This document shows positions 16,003 to 24,245 of a stretch of DNA of 64,000 bases, one piece after another (the first letter of the stretch is position 1; each line of letters starts with the position of its first letter). A model generated the notes under the pieces. It ran no database searches. It had not been told where the DNA came from and saw nothing but the letters and a program-made list of their open reading frames with translations. The stretch lies in assembly GCF_017329565.1 (NCBI RefSeq), contig NZ_JAFMTT010000006.1, one strand, 5' to 3'. A program made the translations under genes and the position numbers. Origin of the DNA: Alicyclobacillus mali (GTDB lineage Bacteria; Bacillota; Bacilli; Alicyclobacillales; Alicyclobacillaceae).

Positions 16003-17493
16003 ATGAGATCGCGTAGAACGGGGGCAGAGCGTCGGCGAATGGCGCATATTCTGGTGGATCGGTTCGGCCCTGCGATGTGGCATGCCGTGATCGAGCGCAT
16101 GGGGCAGACATCTGAGGCTGAGGATGCGTTCGTGGACCTCATGCTCGCCGTGTGGAAGCGGATTGGACGCCAGAGCGATGTGGCCCGGCTGCGCGAGCAT
16201 GTGGCGCGAGCCCTGGCGTCGTTGGGAGTGCCGTCGTCGACGGAGGTGGACTCAAGCGAGGGCACAGCCGACATGCTCTTCACCTCCGAGGATGGCGAAG
16301 CGCTCGAGGAAACGGGGTTGCCGGAAGAGGTGCTCCCGAATCTGCCAGCAGGAATTCGGAATCGGGCGCTTCAGCGGCTCCGCGCAGAGATTGCGTTCGA
16401 AGAAGCGGAGGCGCGGAGGTTGGGCTCGTGGATGGCACGCGCCGCATACGGCTTGCTCGCCATCCTGGGACTTGCTCTCGTCGGATACGGCTGGTGGGGA
16501 GAACGGACTTCAAACTCGTCGCAGACCGCGAATGATCGCCACACCTCGCTGGAACCCATCTCGAGCGCGGATCTGCCTGTGCAAGTGGAGGCTGTCTTCG
16601 ATATCACACGCCAACCGGTCGATCTCGGCCATCTCGCATTCGGCGGCGGCGAGCTCGTGACCGGCAGTTTATCCCTTGGGCCGCAGGGCGATGGGATACA
16701 GTTGAGCGCGTACGCGCTTCGCGGCCTTGGGTTCCTGGACCATCCGCGATGGACGTCCAATGTCCCCATTTCGCCTCCGGCCGCAGAGCCAGGCGCTTCT
16801 TGGCTTTTGCGTTCCTGGATCCTCTCTTCGGCGGGTGACTGGGCTGTGGTGACGGTGAATTGGACGGAAAATGGCATCCACGGCGCGGCATCCGAGGCCG
16901 ACGTGTACGCCGTACCGATGACCGGTGGGCGTCCGTCTCGCTTGGCTGAGTTCGGCGGGAACGGCGTCGGCGAGATCGTCGTCGCGACAGGAACGGACGG
17001 CATCGCGTGGCAGATGGTCTCGGAGAAGGGCGGCATGTCCACGGTGTCGCCCATTGAACTTGCCCCGATTGCATCGCACGCTGGCGCTGTTTCGCTCGGC
17101 CCGTCCGTGCGCATGGACGTGAGCGGACTTGTCCGAAATGCGCATGTCACCAACGCAGGGCTGGTCTGCCAAGGCACAACGGCACATGCCGCGCCGGCTG
17201 GTGCGTGGATCTGCATTGCGCCGACGGGGCAGGAGACCACATACGCTGGCGTTTCCGACGCGGAGGACGGGGATGTGGTCGAAGGTAAGAGCGGCGTCCT
17301 GTACGAGGTCGCGTCCGCATCCTCATCGCAGGGGCAGACCCTTGTGATGACCGCGTTGCACGCGCCGGGGAATCGCCAGCCGACCTTTCGGCTGGAGACA
17401 CCTGTGTCTGCCTGGGGCGCGGACGGCGGCTACGTGGACTATGTGGAGACGTCTGGTGGACGGACCTATCTTGTCGTGGCACGCGCTGATTGA
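16003..17493 (+). CDS. Membrane-anchored protein with sigma-70 region 2-like N-terminus, function unknown
   Basis: This is a 496-residue protein of three parts. Residues about 10-75 resemble region 2 of ECF sigma factors: a YxxxV-type helix (DRFGPAMWHAVIERMG), then SEAEDAFVDLMLAVWKRIG in place of the usual EDAxQExFLxxW. No region 4 follows. After an acidic linker comes one membrane helix (about 146-166). The remaining ~325 residues are probably extracytoplasmic and rich in short beta-strand patterns (repeated GxxW, WxVxxVN), as in a propeller-like sensor. The order suggests a signal receptor or decoy, but this is inference from pattern only. It lies 12 bp before uvrC on the same strand. The ATG follows GGGGAAG. 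Confidence 0.6.
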   Translation: MRSRRTGAERRRMAHILVDRFGPAMWHAVIERMGQTSEAEDAFVDLMLAVWKRIGRQSDVARLREHVARALASLGVPSSTEVDSSEGTADMLFTSEDGEALEETGLPEEVLPNLPAGIRNRALQRLRAEIAFEEAEARRLGSWMARAAYGLLAILGLALVGYGWWGERTSNSSQTANDRHTSLEPISSADLPVQVEAVFDITRQPVDLGHLAFGGGELVTGSLSLGPQGDGIQLSAYALRGLGFLDHPRWTSNVPISPPAAEPGASWLLRSWILSSAGDWAVVTVNWTENGIHGAASEADVYAVPMTGGRPSRLAEFGGNGVGEIVVATGTDGIAWQMVSEKGGMSTVSPIELAPIASHAGAVSLGPSVRMDVSGLVRNAHVTNAGLVCQGTTAHAAPAGAWICIAPTGQETTYAGVSDAEDGDVVEGKSGVLYEVASASSSQGQTLVMTALHAPGNRQPTFRLETPVSAWGADGGYVDYVETSGGRTYLVVARAD

Positions 17494-17505
17494 GGAGGTG
17501 AGGCC

Positions 17506-19305
17506 GTGAACCAGGTGATCCGAGACAAGCTGGATCTGCTGCCGCAGCGGCCAGGGGTCTACCTCATGAAGGGCGAGGGCGGCGAGATTCTTTACGTGGG
17601 GAAGGCCAAGGTGCTGCGCAACCGAGTGAGATCCTATTTCACTGGCACGCACGACACCAAAACGCAGGTGTTGGTGTCGCAGATCCGCGACTTCGAGTAC
17701 ATCGTGACCGACACCGTCGCAGAGGCGTTGCTGCTCGAATGCAACTTGATCAAGCAGCATCAGCCGCCTTATAACATCATGCTGCGGGACGACAAGTCGT
17801 ATCCGTACATCAAGCTCACAAAGGAGCGGCATCCGCGTCTGCAGATTGTGCGACAGGTCAAGCGAGACGGCGCCAAATATTTCGGGCCATATCCGAATGC
17901 CACGTCCGCGCAGGCCACGAAGCGGCTGTTGGATCGGCTGTATCCGCTGCGCAAGTGCAAGACCCTCAAAAAGCAGGTGTGCTTGTACTATCACATCCAC
18001 CAGTGCCTCGCGCCATGCGTGTACGACGTGGATGAAGGCACGTACGAAGCCATGGCCAAGGACATCAGCCACTTTCTGAACGGCGGGCATCAGGACGTCG
18101 TCCGCGAGCTGGATCAGAAGATGCAGGCCGCAGCGGAATCGCTCGAGTTCGAGCGGGCCGCGGAACTGCGTGATCTGATGCGCCACATCGAGCAGGTGAT
18201 GCAGGAGCAGAAGGTCACGTGGACGGACGGGATCGACCGGGACGTGTTCGGCTTCGCCGAAGACCGCGGGTTGCTCAGCGTTCAGGTCTTTTTTGTTCGG
18301 AGCGGGAAGCTCATCGAGCGGCAGGTGCAAATCGCTCCGCACTTCGACGATCCTCTGACCGACTTCATGTCGTTTGTCGAGCAGTTCTATCACGAAAGGG
18401 TCGACCTGCCGAAGGAGATCCTGTTGCCGGAGGGCGTGCCGAGCGAGGCCCTCGCCATGGTCGTCGATGCGAAGGTGCTGCAGCCAAAACGCGGGCCCAA
18501 GCGGGACCTGGTCGATCTCGCCTGTGAAAATGCGCGCCAGGCGCTCGTCGAGAAGATCCAGCTCATCGACCGCAACTTGGACCGCACGCTTGGCGCGGTG
18601 ATGGAACTGGGGCAAGTCCTCGCCATTCAGCCGCCACGCCGGATCGAGGCGTTTGACAACTCCAACTTTCAGGGCGTCGATGCGGTGTCGGCCATGGTAG
18701 TGTTCATCGATGGCAAGCCAGCCAAGTCCGAGTACCGCAAGTACAAAATTCGCTCCACGCAGGGGCCTGACGATTACGAGGCGATGCGTGAAGTCGTGCG
18801 AAGGCGGTACAGCAGACTCGTACGCGAGCAAAAGCCGCTGCCCGATCTCGTCGTGATCGACGGCGGCAAGGGTCAGTTGCGCGCGGCATTGTCCGTCATC
18901 GAGGGTGAACTCGGGCTCGACATCCCCGTCTGCGGTCTGGCCAAAGACGATCGGCATCGCACGAGTCAGCTTTTCTTTATGGACGAGGAGGAGCCGGTGC
19001 GGATTGAGCGGCACAGCCCGGCTTTTTATCTTCTCGAGCGCATCCAGGAAGAGGTGCATCGATTCGCCGTCGAGTTCCATCGGTCGAGGCGCAGCAAAAG
19101 CGGATTTCAGTCGATGCTCGACGAGATCCCGGGCATAGGACCTGAGCGAAAGAAGGCTCTGCTCAGGCGGTTTGGCAGCCTGAAGGCCATCGCGTCGGCC
19201 CAGCCGGACGACTTTCGCGGCCTCGGTATCGGCGACAAGCTCGCTCGCGAGATCTTGGCCCGGGTGCGCGAGGAGTTCGCTGCACGGCAAGCTACGGATG
19301 CTTAA
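17506..19305 (+). CDS. uvrC: Excinuclease ABC subunit C
   Basis: This 599-residue nuclease makes both incisions in nucleotide excision repair. The GIY-YIG domain opens the protein (PGVYLMKGEGGEILYVGKAK, about residues 15-34). The UVR motif that binds UvrB lies about 203-238 (LEFERAAELRDLMRHIE). The RNase H-like C-terminal endonuclease has FDNSNFQGVDAV (about 383-394) and VVIDGGKGQL (about 449-458). Two helix-hairpin-helix motifs end the protein (IPGIGPERKKALLRRFGS). The start is GTG with GAGGAGGTGAGG upstream. uvrC directly before sdhCAB matches the B. subtilis neighbourhood. Confidence 0.97.
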   Translation: MNQVIRDKLDLLPQRPGVYLMKGEGGEILYVGKAKVLRNRVRSYFTGTHDTKTQVLVSQIRDFEYIVTDTVAEALLLECNLIKQHQPPYNIMLRDDKSYPYIKLTKERHPRLQIVRQVKRDGAKYFGPYPNATSAQATKRLLDRLYPLRKCKTLKKQVCLYYHIHQCLAPCVYDVDEGTYEAMAKDISHFLNGGHQDVVRELDQKMQAAAESLEFERAAELRDLMRHIEQVMQEQKVTWTDGIDRDVFGFAEDRGLLSVQVFFVRSGKLIERQVQIAPHFDDPLTDFMSFVEQFYHERVDLPKEILLPEGVPSEALAMVVDAKVLQPKRGPKRDLVDLACENARQALVEKIQLIDRNLDRTLGAVMELGQVLAIQPPRRIEAFDNSNFQGVDAVSAMVVFIDGKPAKSEYRKYKIRSTQGPDDYEAMREVVRRRYSRLVREQKPLPDLVVIDGGKGQLRAALSVIEGELGLDIPVCGLAKDDRHRTSQLFFMDEEEPVRIERHSPAFYLLERIQEEVHRFAVEFHRSRRSKSGFQSMLDEIPGIGPERKKALLRRFGSLKAIASAQPDDFRGLGIGDKLAREILARVREEFAARQATDA

Positions 19306-19334
19306 ATGGAAATTTCGTCCGAGGCACCGTTTTC

Positions 19335-19363
19335 TTGATTCTACGATGGCCAATCATTACAAT
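19335..19363 (+). promoter_or_regulatory. Sigma-A-type promoter of the sdhCAB operon
   Basis: TTGATT and TACAAT are separated by 17 bases. It lies 30 bases after uvrC and about 120 bases before the sdhC start, leaving a leader that could hold post-transcriptional control. No riboswitch fold was recognised in the leader. Confidence 0.65.
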
Positions 19364-19483
19364 TTAGAAGGTGCCAAACGGGTGGCGGCGTGCGTCGCGC
19401 TGGCCTGCGGTGTTTTGCACTTGCACGGCGATCCCGCCGCGCGTACATACCGTTCTTTTGGGGGATTGAAGGGAGGAACCCAA

Positions 19484-20110
19484 GTGGCAGTGGCCCAAGC
19501 AGCCCAGCACAACCGGGAGTTTTTCTGGCGGCGGCTCCACACGCTCTCGGGCGTCATTCCGGTGGGACTGTTCCTGCTGGAGCACCTGTTCACGAACGCG
19601 ACGGCCCTGGGGGGTGCGGCGGCTTTCAACGAAGCCGTGCAAGCGATTCAATCGCTTCCGCTCCTGCACGTCATTGAGTTCGTGTTCATCTTCTTGCCCA
19701 TCACGTATCACGGCGTGTTCGGGCTTTACGTGGCGTTCGTGTCCGGCTACAACGCGAACCGGTATTCATTCAGCCGCAACGTGATGTTCGTGTTGCAGCG
19801 GGTGACGGGCATCATCACCTTTGTCTTTATCATTTTCCACCTGTGGACGACGCGGTTTTCTGGCAACGCGCCGTCGTTTGACATGGTGCACGAGCTCGTC
19901 ACCGACAATGCGTACTTCGCGTTCATGATTGTGGGCGTGATCGCGGCGACGTTCCACTTCTCGAACGGACTGTGGTCGTTCGCCATTCACTGGGGCATCA
20001 CGGTCGGACGGCGCGCGCAGCGCATCACCGCGTGGGTGACGATGATCATCTTTGTCGTGCTGGCGGCGGTCGGCGTGGCGTCGCTGATTGCGTTCCGCAT
20101 GAACGTCTGA
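19484..20110 (+). CDS. sdhC: Succinate dehydrogenase cytochrome b558 subunit
   Basis: This 208-residue membrane anchor of complex II has five predicted helices and no separate SdhD, the type B layout of Bacillus. Histidines suited to bind two hemes occur in the predicted helices, in RRLHTLSG (about residue 18), LLHVIEF (about 59), YHGVFG (about 73), FHLWTT (about 118) and TFHFSNG (about 154). The GTG at 19484 follows GGGAGGAACCCAA and gives MAVAQAAQHNREFFWRRLH. An upstream in-frame start at 19298 overlaps uvrC and the promoter and is rejected. It is the first gene of the sdhCAB operon. Confidence 0.94.
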   Translation: MAVAQAAQHNREFFWRRLHTLSGVIPVGLFLLEHLFTNATALGGAAAFNEAVQAIQSLPLLHVIEFVFIFLPITYHGVFGLYVAFVSGYNANRYSFSRNVMFVLQRVTGIITFVFIIFHLWTTRFSGNAPSFDMVHELVTDNAYFAFMIVGVIAATFHFSNGLWSFAIHWGITVGRRAQRITAWVTMIIFVVLAAVGVASLIAFRMNV

Positions 20111-20163
20111 GGTACCATGGACCTCTCGAAGGTGCTGTACACGGAGCATGGGAGGGAATTGAC

Positions 20164-21924
20164 GTGGCAAACACGAGCATCATTGTCGTGGGAGGCGGCT
20201 TGGCCGGGTTGACGACCACCATCAAGGTGGCGGAGGCTGGCGTGCCGGTGAAACTGTTCTCCTTGGTCCCTGTGAAACGTTCCCATTCCGTGTGTGCTCA
20301 AGGCGGCATCAACGGTGCCGTGAACACGAAGGGCGAGGGAGACTCGCCGTGGGAGCACTTCGACGACACCGTCTACGGTGGCGACTTTCTGGCCAACCAG
20401 CCTCCGGTTTTGGGGATGTGTGAGGCTGCGCCGGCCATCATCTACCTGATGGACCGCATGGGTGTCATGTTCAACCGCACGCCGGAGGGGCTGCTCGACT
20501 TCCGCCGCTTTGGCGGCACCAAGCATCACCGCACGGCGTTCGCGGGTGCCTCGACAGGGCAGCAGCTTCTGTACGCGTTGGACGAACAGGTTCGCCGATA
20601 TGAGGTGGCAGGCCTCGTCGAGAAATACGAGGGCTGGGATTTCCTCGGCGCCGTGATCGACGAAGAGCAGATCTGCCGCGGCATCGTGGCGCAGGACCTG
20701 CGGTCGATGGAAATCCACTATTTCCGCGCCGACGCGGTCGTCATGTGCACCGGGGGCAACGGACTCATTTTCGGCAAGAGCACCAACTCGATGATCAACA
20801 CGGGTTCGGCAGGGTCCGAGCTGTATCAGCAGGGCGTCAAGTATGCCAATCCAGAGATGATCCAGGTTCACCCGACGGCCATTCCGGGCGACGACAAGCT
20901 GCGTCTCATGTCTGAGTCGGCGCGCGGTGAGGGCGGCCGGGTGTGGACGTACAAGGACGGAAAGCCGTGGTACTTCCTTGAGGAATGGTATCCCGAGTAC
21001 GGAAACCTCGTACCTCGCGATATCGCGACGCGGGCCATCCACAAGGTGTGCGTCGAGATGGGGCTCGGCGTCGACGGCCAGAATACGGTCTACCTCGATC
21101 TGACCCACATCCCGGCGGACGTGCTGGATCGCAAGCTGGGCAATATTCTCGATATCTACGAGAAGTTTGTGGGCGACGATCCGCGCAAGGTTCCGATGAA
21201 GATCTTCCCGGCTGTGCACTATTCCATGGGCGGGCTGTGGGTGGACTACGACCAGATGACCAACATCCCGGGCCTGTTCGCAGCGGGCGAGGCTGACTAT
21301 CAATATCACGGGGCCAACCGCCTTGGCGCCAACTCGCTCGTGTCCTGCATCTACGGCGGCATGATCGCCGGACCGAATGCCGTGCGCTGGGCGAAGAACC
21401 TGCGCAAGTCCGCGGATAGCTTGCCTGATTCGTTGTACGAGCAGTACCGCCGCAAGTACGAGCAGGAGTTCGAGGAGATCCTCAAACTCGACGGCGACGA
21501 GAATCCGTACCAATTGCACCGCGAGCTCGGCAAGTGGATGACGGATCACGTCACGGTCGTTCGGTACAACGACAAGCTCAAGGAGACAGACGCCAAGATC
21601 CAGGAACTGCAGGAGCGCTGGAAGCGGATCAAAATGTCGGACACGTCCCGCTGGGAGAACCAGGTCGCCCAGTTCACGCGCCACTTGAAAAATATGCTCA
21701 TCATGGCCCGCGCCATCACCATTGGTGCACTGATGCGGGACGAGAGCCGCGGCGCACACTACAAGCCGGATTTCCCGGAGCGCGACGACGAAAACTTCCT
21801 GAAGACGACCATCGCCGAGTACACGCCGGACGGGCCGAAGATCTCGTACGAGGACGTCGACGTCTCGCTGATCAAGCCGCGTAAACGCAACTACGCGGTG
21901 AGCAAGGAGGCGACCAAGGAATGA
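20164..21924 (+). CDS. sdhA: Succinate dehydrogenase flavoprotein subunit
   Basis: This 586-residue FAD subunit oxidises succinate to fumarate in the citric acid cycle and passes electrons to SdhB. The Rossmann motif VVGGGLAGL is at residues 8-16. The histidine for covalent FAD is H41 in KRSHSVCAQGGI. The substrate and catalytic regions are visible as HPTAIPG (about 238-244) and RLMSESARGEGG (about 249-260). A GTG start with GGGAGG upstream gives the family length. It is coupled to sdhB by a four-base overlap. Confidence 0.97.
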   Translation: MANTSIIVVGGGLAGLTTTIKVAEAGVPVKLFSLVPVKRSHSVCAQGGINGAVNTKGEGDSPWEHFDDTVYGGDFLANQPPVLGMCEAAPAIIYLMDRMGVMFNRTPEGLLDFRRFGGTKHHRTAFAGASTGQQLLYALDEQVRRYEVAGLVEKYEGWDFLGAVIDEEQICRGIVAQDLRSMEIHYFRADAVVMCTGGNGLIFGKSTNSMINTGSAGSELYQQGVKYANPEMIQVHPTAIPGDDKLRLMSESARGEGGRVWTYKDGKPWYFLEEWYPEYGNLVPRDIATRAIHKVCVEMGLGVDGQNTVYLDLTHIPADVLDRKLGNILDIYEKFVGDDPRKVPMKIFPAVHYSMGGLWVDYDQMTNIPGLFAAGEADYQYHGANRLGANSLVSCIYGGMIAGPNAVRWAKNLRKSADSLPDSLYEQYRRKYEQEFEEILKLDGDENPYQLHRELGKWMTDHVTVVRYNDKLKETDAKIQELQERWKRIKMSDTSRWENQVAQFTRHLKNMLIMARAITIGALMRDESRGAHYKPDFPERDDENFLKTTIAEYTPDGPKISYEDVDVSLIKPRKRNYAVSKEATKE

Positions 21925-22709
21925 GCACAACAGCGGAGGCCGTGCAGCAGACGCAGGTGGATTCGGGTCGCAAGGTGCATCTCATCATCGAGCGACAGGC
22001 CAATCCGGAGTCCGAACCGTACTGGGAAGAGTTCGAGGTCCCGTATCGGCCAGGTATGAACGTGATTGCCTGTCTGATGGAGATTCAGCGCAACCCTGTG
22101 AACAAGAAGGGGGAGCCTGTCGCACCGGTCACCTGGGAGATGAACTGCCTGGAAGAGGTCTGCGGTGCATGCACCATGGTGATCAACAACAAGCCGCGCC
22201 AGGCTTGTTCGGCACTGGTGGATAAGCTGCAGCAGCCCATTCGGATTCGCCCCATGCGCACGTTCCCGGTGGTTCGCGATCTTGTGGTCGACCGCAGCCG
22301 GATGTTCGACGCGCTGAAGCGGATCAAGGCCTGGATTCCCATCGATGGAACGTACGATCTCGGCCCCGGTCCGCGCATGTCGAGCGAGGAGCAGCAGGTT
22401 GCGTATGAGTTGTCTCGCTGCTTTACCTGCGGCGCGTGCGTCGAGGCGTGTCCGAATGTGAATGACAAGAGCTCGTTCATCGGGCCGTTCGCCATTTCCC
22501 AGGCCCGCCTGTTCAACATGCATCCCACGGGCAAGATGAACAAGGAGGAACGCCTGCAGGCGCTGATGGGCGAGGGCGGCATCTTCGAGTGTGGCAACGC
22601 GCAGAACTGCGTGGAGGTGTGCCCGAAGGGCATTCCGCTTACGACGTCCATCGCCGCGATGAACCGACAGGTGACCTATCGCGCCATTGGCGCATGGCTG
22701 CGCAAGTAA
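21921..22709 (+). CDS. sdhB: Succinate dehydrogenase iron-sulfur subunit
   Basis: This 262-residue electron-transfer subunit carries three cluster sites. The 2Fe-2S ligands lie in CLEEVCGACTM plus the later cysteine of PRQAC (about residues 76-95). The two C-terminal ferredoxin-type sets are CFTCGACVEACP (about 167-178) and CGNAQNCVEVCPKG (about 224-237). The start overlaps the sdhA stop as ATGA. It completes complex II with sdhC and sdhA. Confidence 0.97.
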   Translation: MSTTAEAVQQTQVDSGRKVHLIIERQANPESEPYWEEFEVPYRPGMNVIACLMEIQRNPVNKKGEPVAPVTWEMNCLEEVCGACTMVINNKPRQACSALVDKLQQPIRIRPMRTFPVVRDLVVDRSRMFDALKRIKAWIPIDGTYDLGPGPRMSSEEQQVAYELSRCFTCGACVEACPNVNDKSSFIGPFAISQARLFNMHPTGKMNKEERLQALMGEGGIFECGNAQNCVEVCPKGIPLTTSIAAMNRQVTYRAIGAWLRK

Positions 22710-22752
22710 GGGATAAGGGTCGCGGCAACCCATGGAAAGGCGGGGATGAACG

Positions 22753-23193
22753 ATGCAGGCCGTCTCGGCACAGCGCAGGCAGCGGGCGCAGACGAGAAGT
22801 TTCATCTGGCTCATCGTGGCGCTCTTGGTGCTCGGCTTCGGGAGCTACTTTCTCCTTCGGCCGGTGATTCAGGAGGAGACGAGCAACACACCGGTTAACA
22901 CCGTGCGCCGGTTTATCGGATTCGTTGAACTGAGGGAGTTCAACGAGGCGTACAATCTGCTCACGCCGACGTTCCAGCAGACGCCCGGCTGGCACGCGTC
23001 GCTGTACAACCTGTACTTGTCGCTCGATCCGTCCGAGGTGAACTACGCGCTCCTGGGACAGCGGGGCGATGTGGCGGAGGTCGAGTTTTCGAATGAGCAG
23101 GGTGGCGTGCTGTATGTGAAGCGCGTCAACGGCAAGTGGCTCATCATGAGCCCGAACGAGGTGACGCAATCAAGCGGTGCGGCGACGCAGTGA
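22753..23193 (+). CDS. Single-span membrane protein with small extracytoplasmic domain
   Basis: This 146-residue protein has a basic N-terminus (AQRRQRAQTR), one membrane helix (about residues 18-36) and an outside domain of about 105 residues. That domain has helix-turn patterns resembling DUF4878/NTF2-like folds (VRRFIGFVELREFNEAYNLLTP), with a final beta pair ending GKWLIMSP. Such domains often bind small ligands or lipids, but the role is unknown. It is 43 bases after sdhB and before the same terminator, so it probably belongs to the sdh transcript. Confidence 0.7.
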   Translation: MQAVSAQRRQRAQTRSFIWLIVALLVLGFGSYFLLRPVIQEETSNTPVNTVRRFIGFVELREFNEAYNLLTPTFQQTPGWHASLYNLYLSLDPSEVNYALLGQRGDVAEVEFSNEQGGVLYVKRVNGKWLIMSPNEVTQSSGAATQ

Positions 23194-23210
23194 TGGTGTG
23201 CGGTAAACTG

Positions 23211-23250
23211 GCCGAGGTCTGCAGGAAGCTGCGGCCTCGGCTCGTTTTTT
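23211..23250 (+). terminator. Rho-independent terminator of the sdh transcript
   Basis: GCCGAGG pairs with CCTCGGC, with an inner GCAG/CTGC pairing and GAAG loop, followed by TCG and six T. It lies 18 bases after the preceding stop. Confidence 0.85.
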
Positions 23251-23291
23251 GTGCAGAGCTGTCGCACGAATAGAGAAAGGATGGGGTTCTC

Positions 23292-24245
23292 ATGCCGTAC
23301 GAGGTTATGTTGTTCTATAAGTTCACCCCCATCGCGGAACCGGACGAATTCGCGCGCTTGCAGCGCGAGATGTGTGAGGAACTGGGGCTTTTGGGCCGCA
23401 TTCTTGTGGCGGAAGAGGGGCTGAACGGGACGCTTTCCGGTGAAGCTTCTGCCTGTAGGACCTATCGCGAACGCATGCTCGCGGATCCCCGATTCGCCGA
23501 CATGGTGTTCAAGGTCGATCCGGCCGAGGGCCACGTCTTCCCGCGCCTCTCTGTCAAACGCAAACGGGAAATCGTCCATTTCGGCGTGGAAGGCGCCCCG
23601 AAACCGTGGGAGAGGACTGGGCGCCGGCTCTCACCGCGGGAGTGGTACGAGATGCTCGGCAGAGACGATGTCGTCGTGATCGATGGGCGCAATGACTACG
23701 AATACGAAATAGGCCATTTCGAGGGTGCGGTGCGCCCGGATGTGATGACATTCCGGGAGTTTCCGGCGTGGGTCGAGCGCCACAAAGATGAATGGCGCGG
23801 CAAAAAAGTGCTGACCTACTGCACAGGCGGCATTCGCTGCGAAAAGCTGTCCGGCTATCTCATGGAGCAAGGTATCGACGAGGTGTATCAGCTCGACGGG
23901 GGCATTGTCACCTACGGCAAGGATCCGCAGGTGCGAGGGCGCAAGTTCCTGGGCAAATGTTACGTGTTTGATGATCGCGTCGCTGTGCGAATCAATCAGA
24001 CGGAAGAGGACACCGTGATTTCCCGCTGTTCCGTCTGCGGAGCGCCCTGTGATCGATACATCAACTGTGGCTACTTGGACTGTCATCGCAGGTTTCTTTG
24101 CTGCGACGCATGTGAGCGAAACATGCACGGCTTCTGTTCGCCCACGTGCGAGGCGGAGGCGGTGAATCGCGACCGAGTGGATCCACGCGTCAGGTCGTTG
24201 TTTGGGATGACTTTTGGCGAACAAAGGTCAGTGCAAACGCGATGA
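23292..24245 (+). CDS. trhO: tRNA uridine(34) hydroxylase, rhodanese family
   Basis: This 317-residue protein makes 5-hydroxyuridine at the wobble position of certain tRNAs. The N-terminal acylphosphatase-like domain ends before a rhodanese domain whose loop cysteine is C177 in YCTGGIRCEKLSGYL. A cysteine-rich C-terminal tail (eleven cysteines from about residue 240, CSVCGAPC, NCGYLDC, CCDAC, CSPTC) probably binds zinc and is a known extension in Firmicutes members. AGAAAGGATGGGG precedes the ATG. The 3' end overlaps the convergent MFS gene by 56 bp. Confidence 0.9.
   Translation: MPYEVMLFYKFTPIAEPDEFARLQREMCEELGLLGRILVAEEGLNGTLSGEASACRTYRERMLADPRFADMVFKVDPAEGHVFPRLSVKRKREIVHFGVEGAPKPWERTGRRLSPREWYEMLGRDDVVVIDGRNDYEYEIGHFEGAVRPDVMTFREFPAWVERHKDEWRGKKVLTYCTGGIRCEKLSGYLMEQGIDEVYQLDGGIVTYGKDPQVRGRKFLGKCYVFDDRVAVRINQTEEDTVISRCSVCGAPCDRYINCGYLDCHRRFLCCDACERNMHGFCSPTCEAEAVNRDRVDPRVRSLFGMTFGEQRSVQTR

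Noticed and set aside
17323..19353. 676-codon minus-strand ORF opposite uvrC
   Set aside because: It is an antisense shadow; uvrC has all expected domains and a strong ribosome site.
19987..21930. 647-codon minus-strand ORF opposite sdhA
   Set aside because: It is an antisense shadow of a clearly identified gene in GC-rich DNA, with no recognisable domain.
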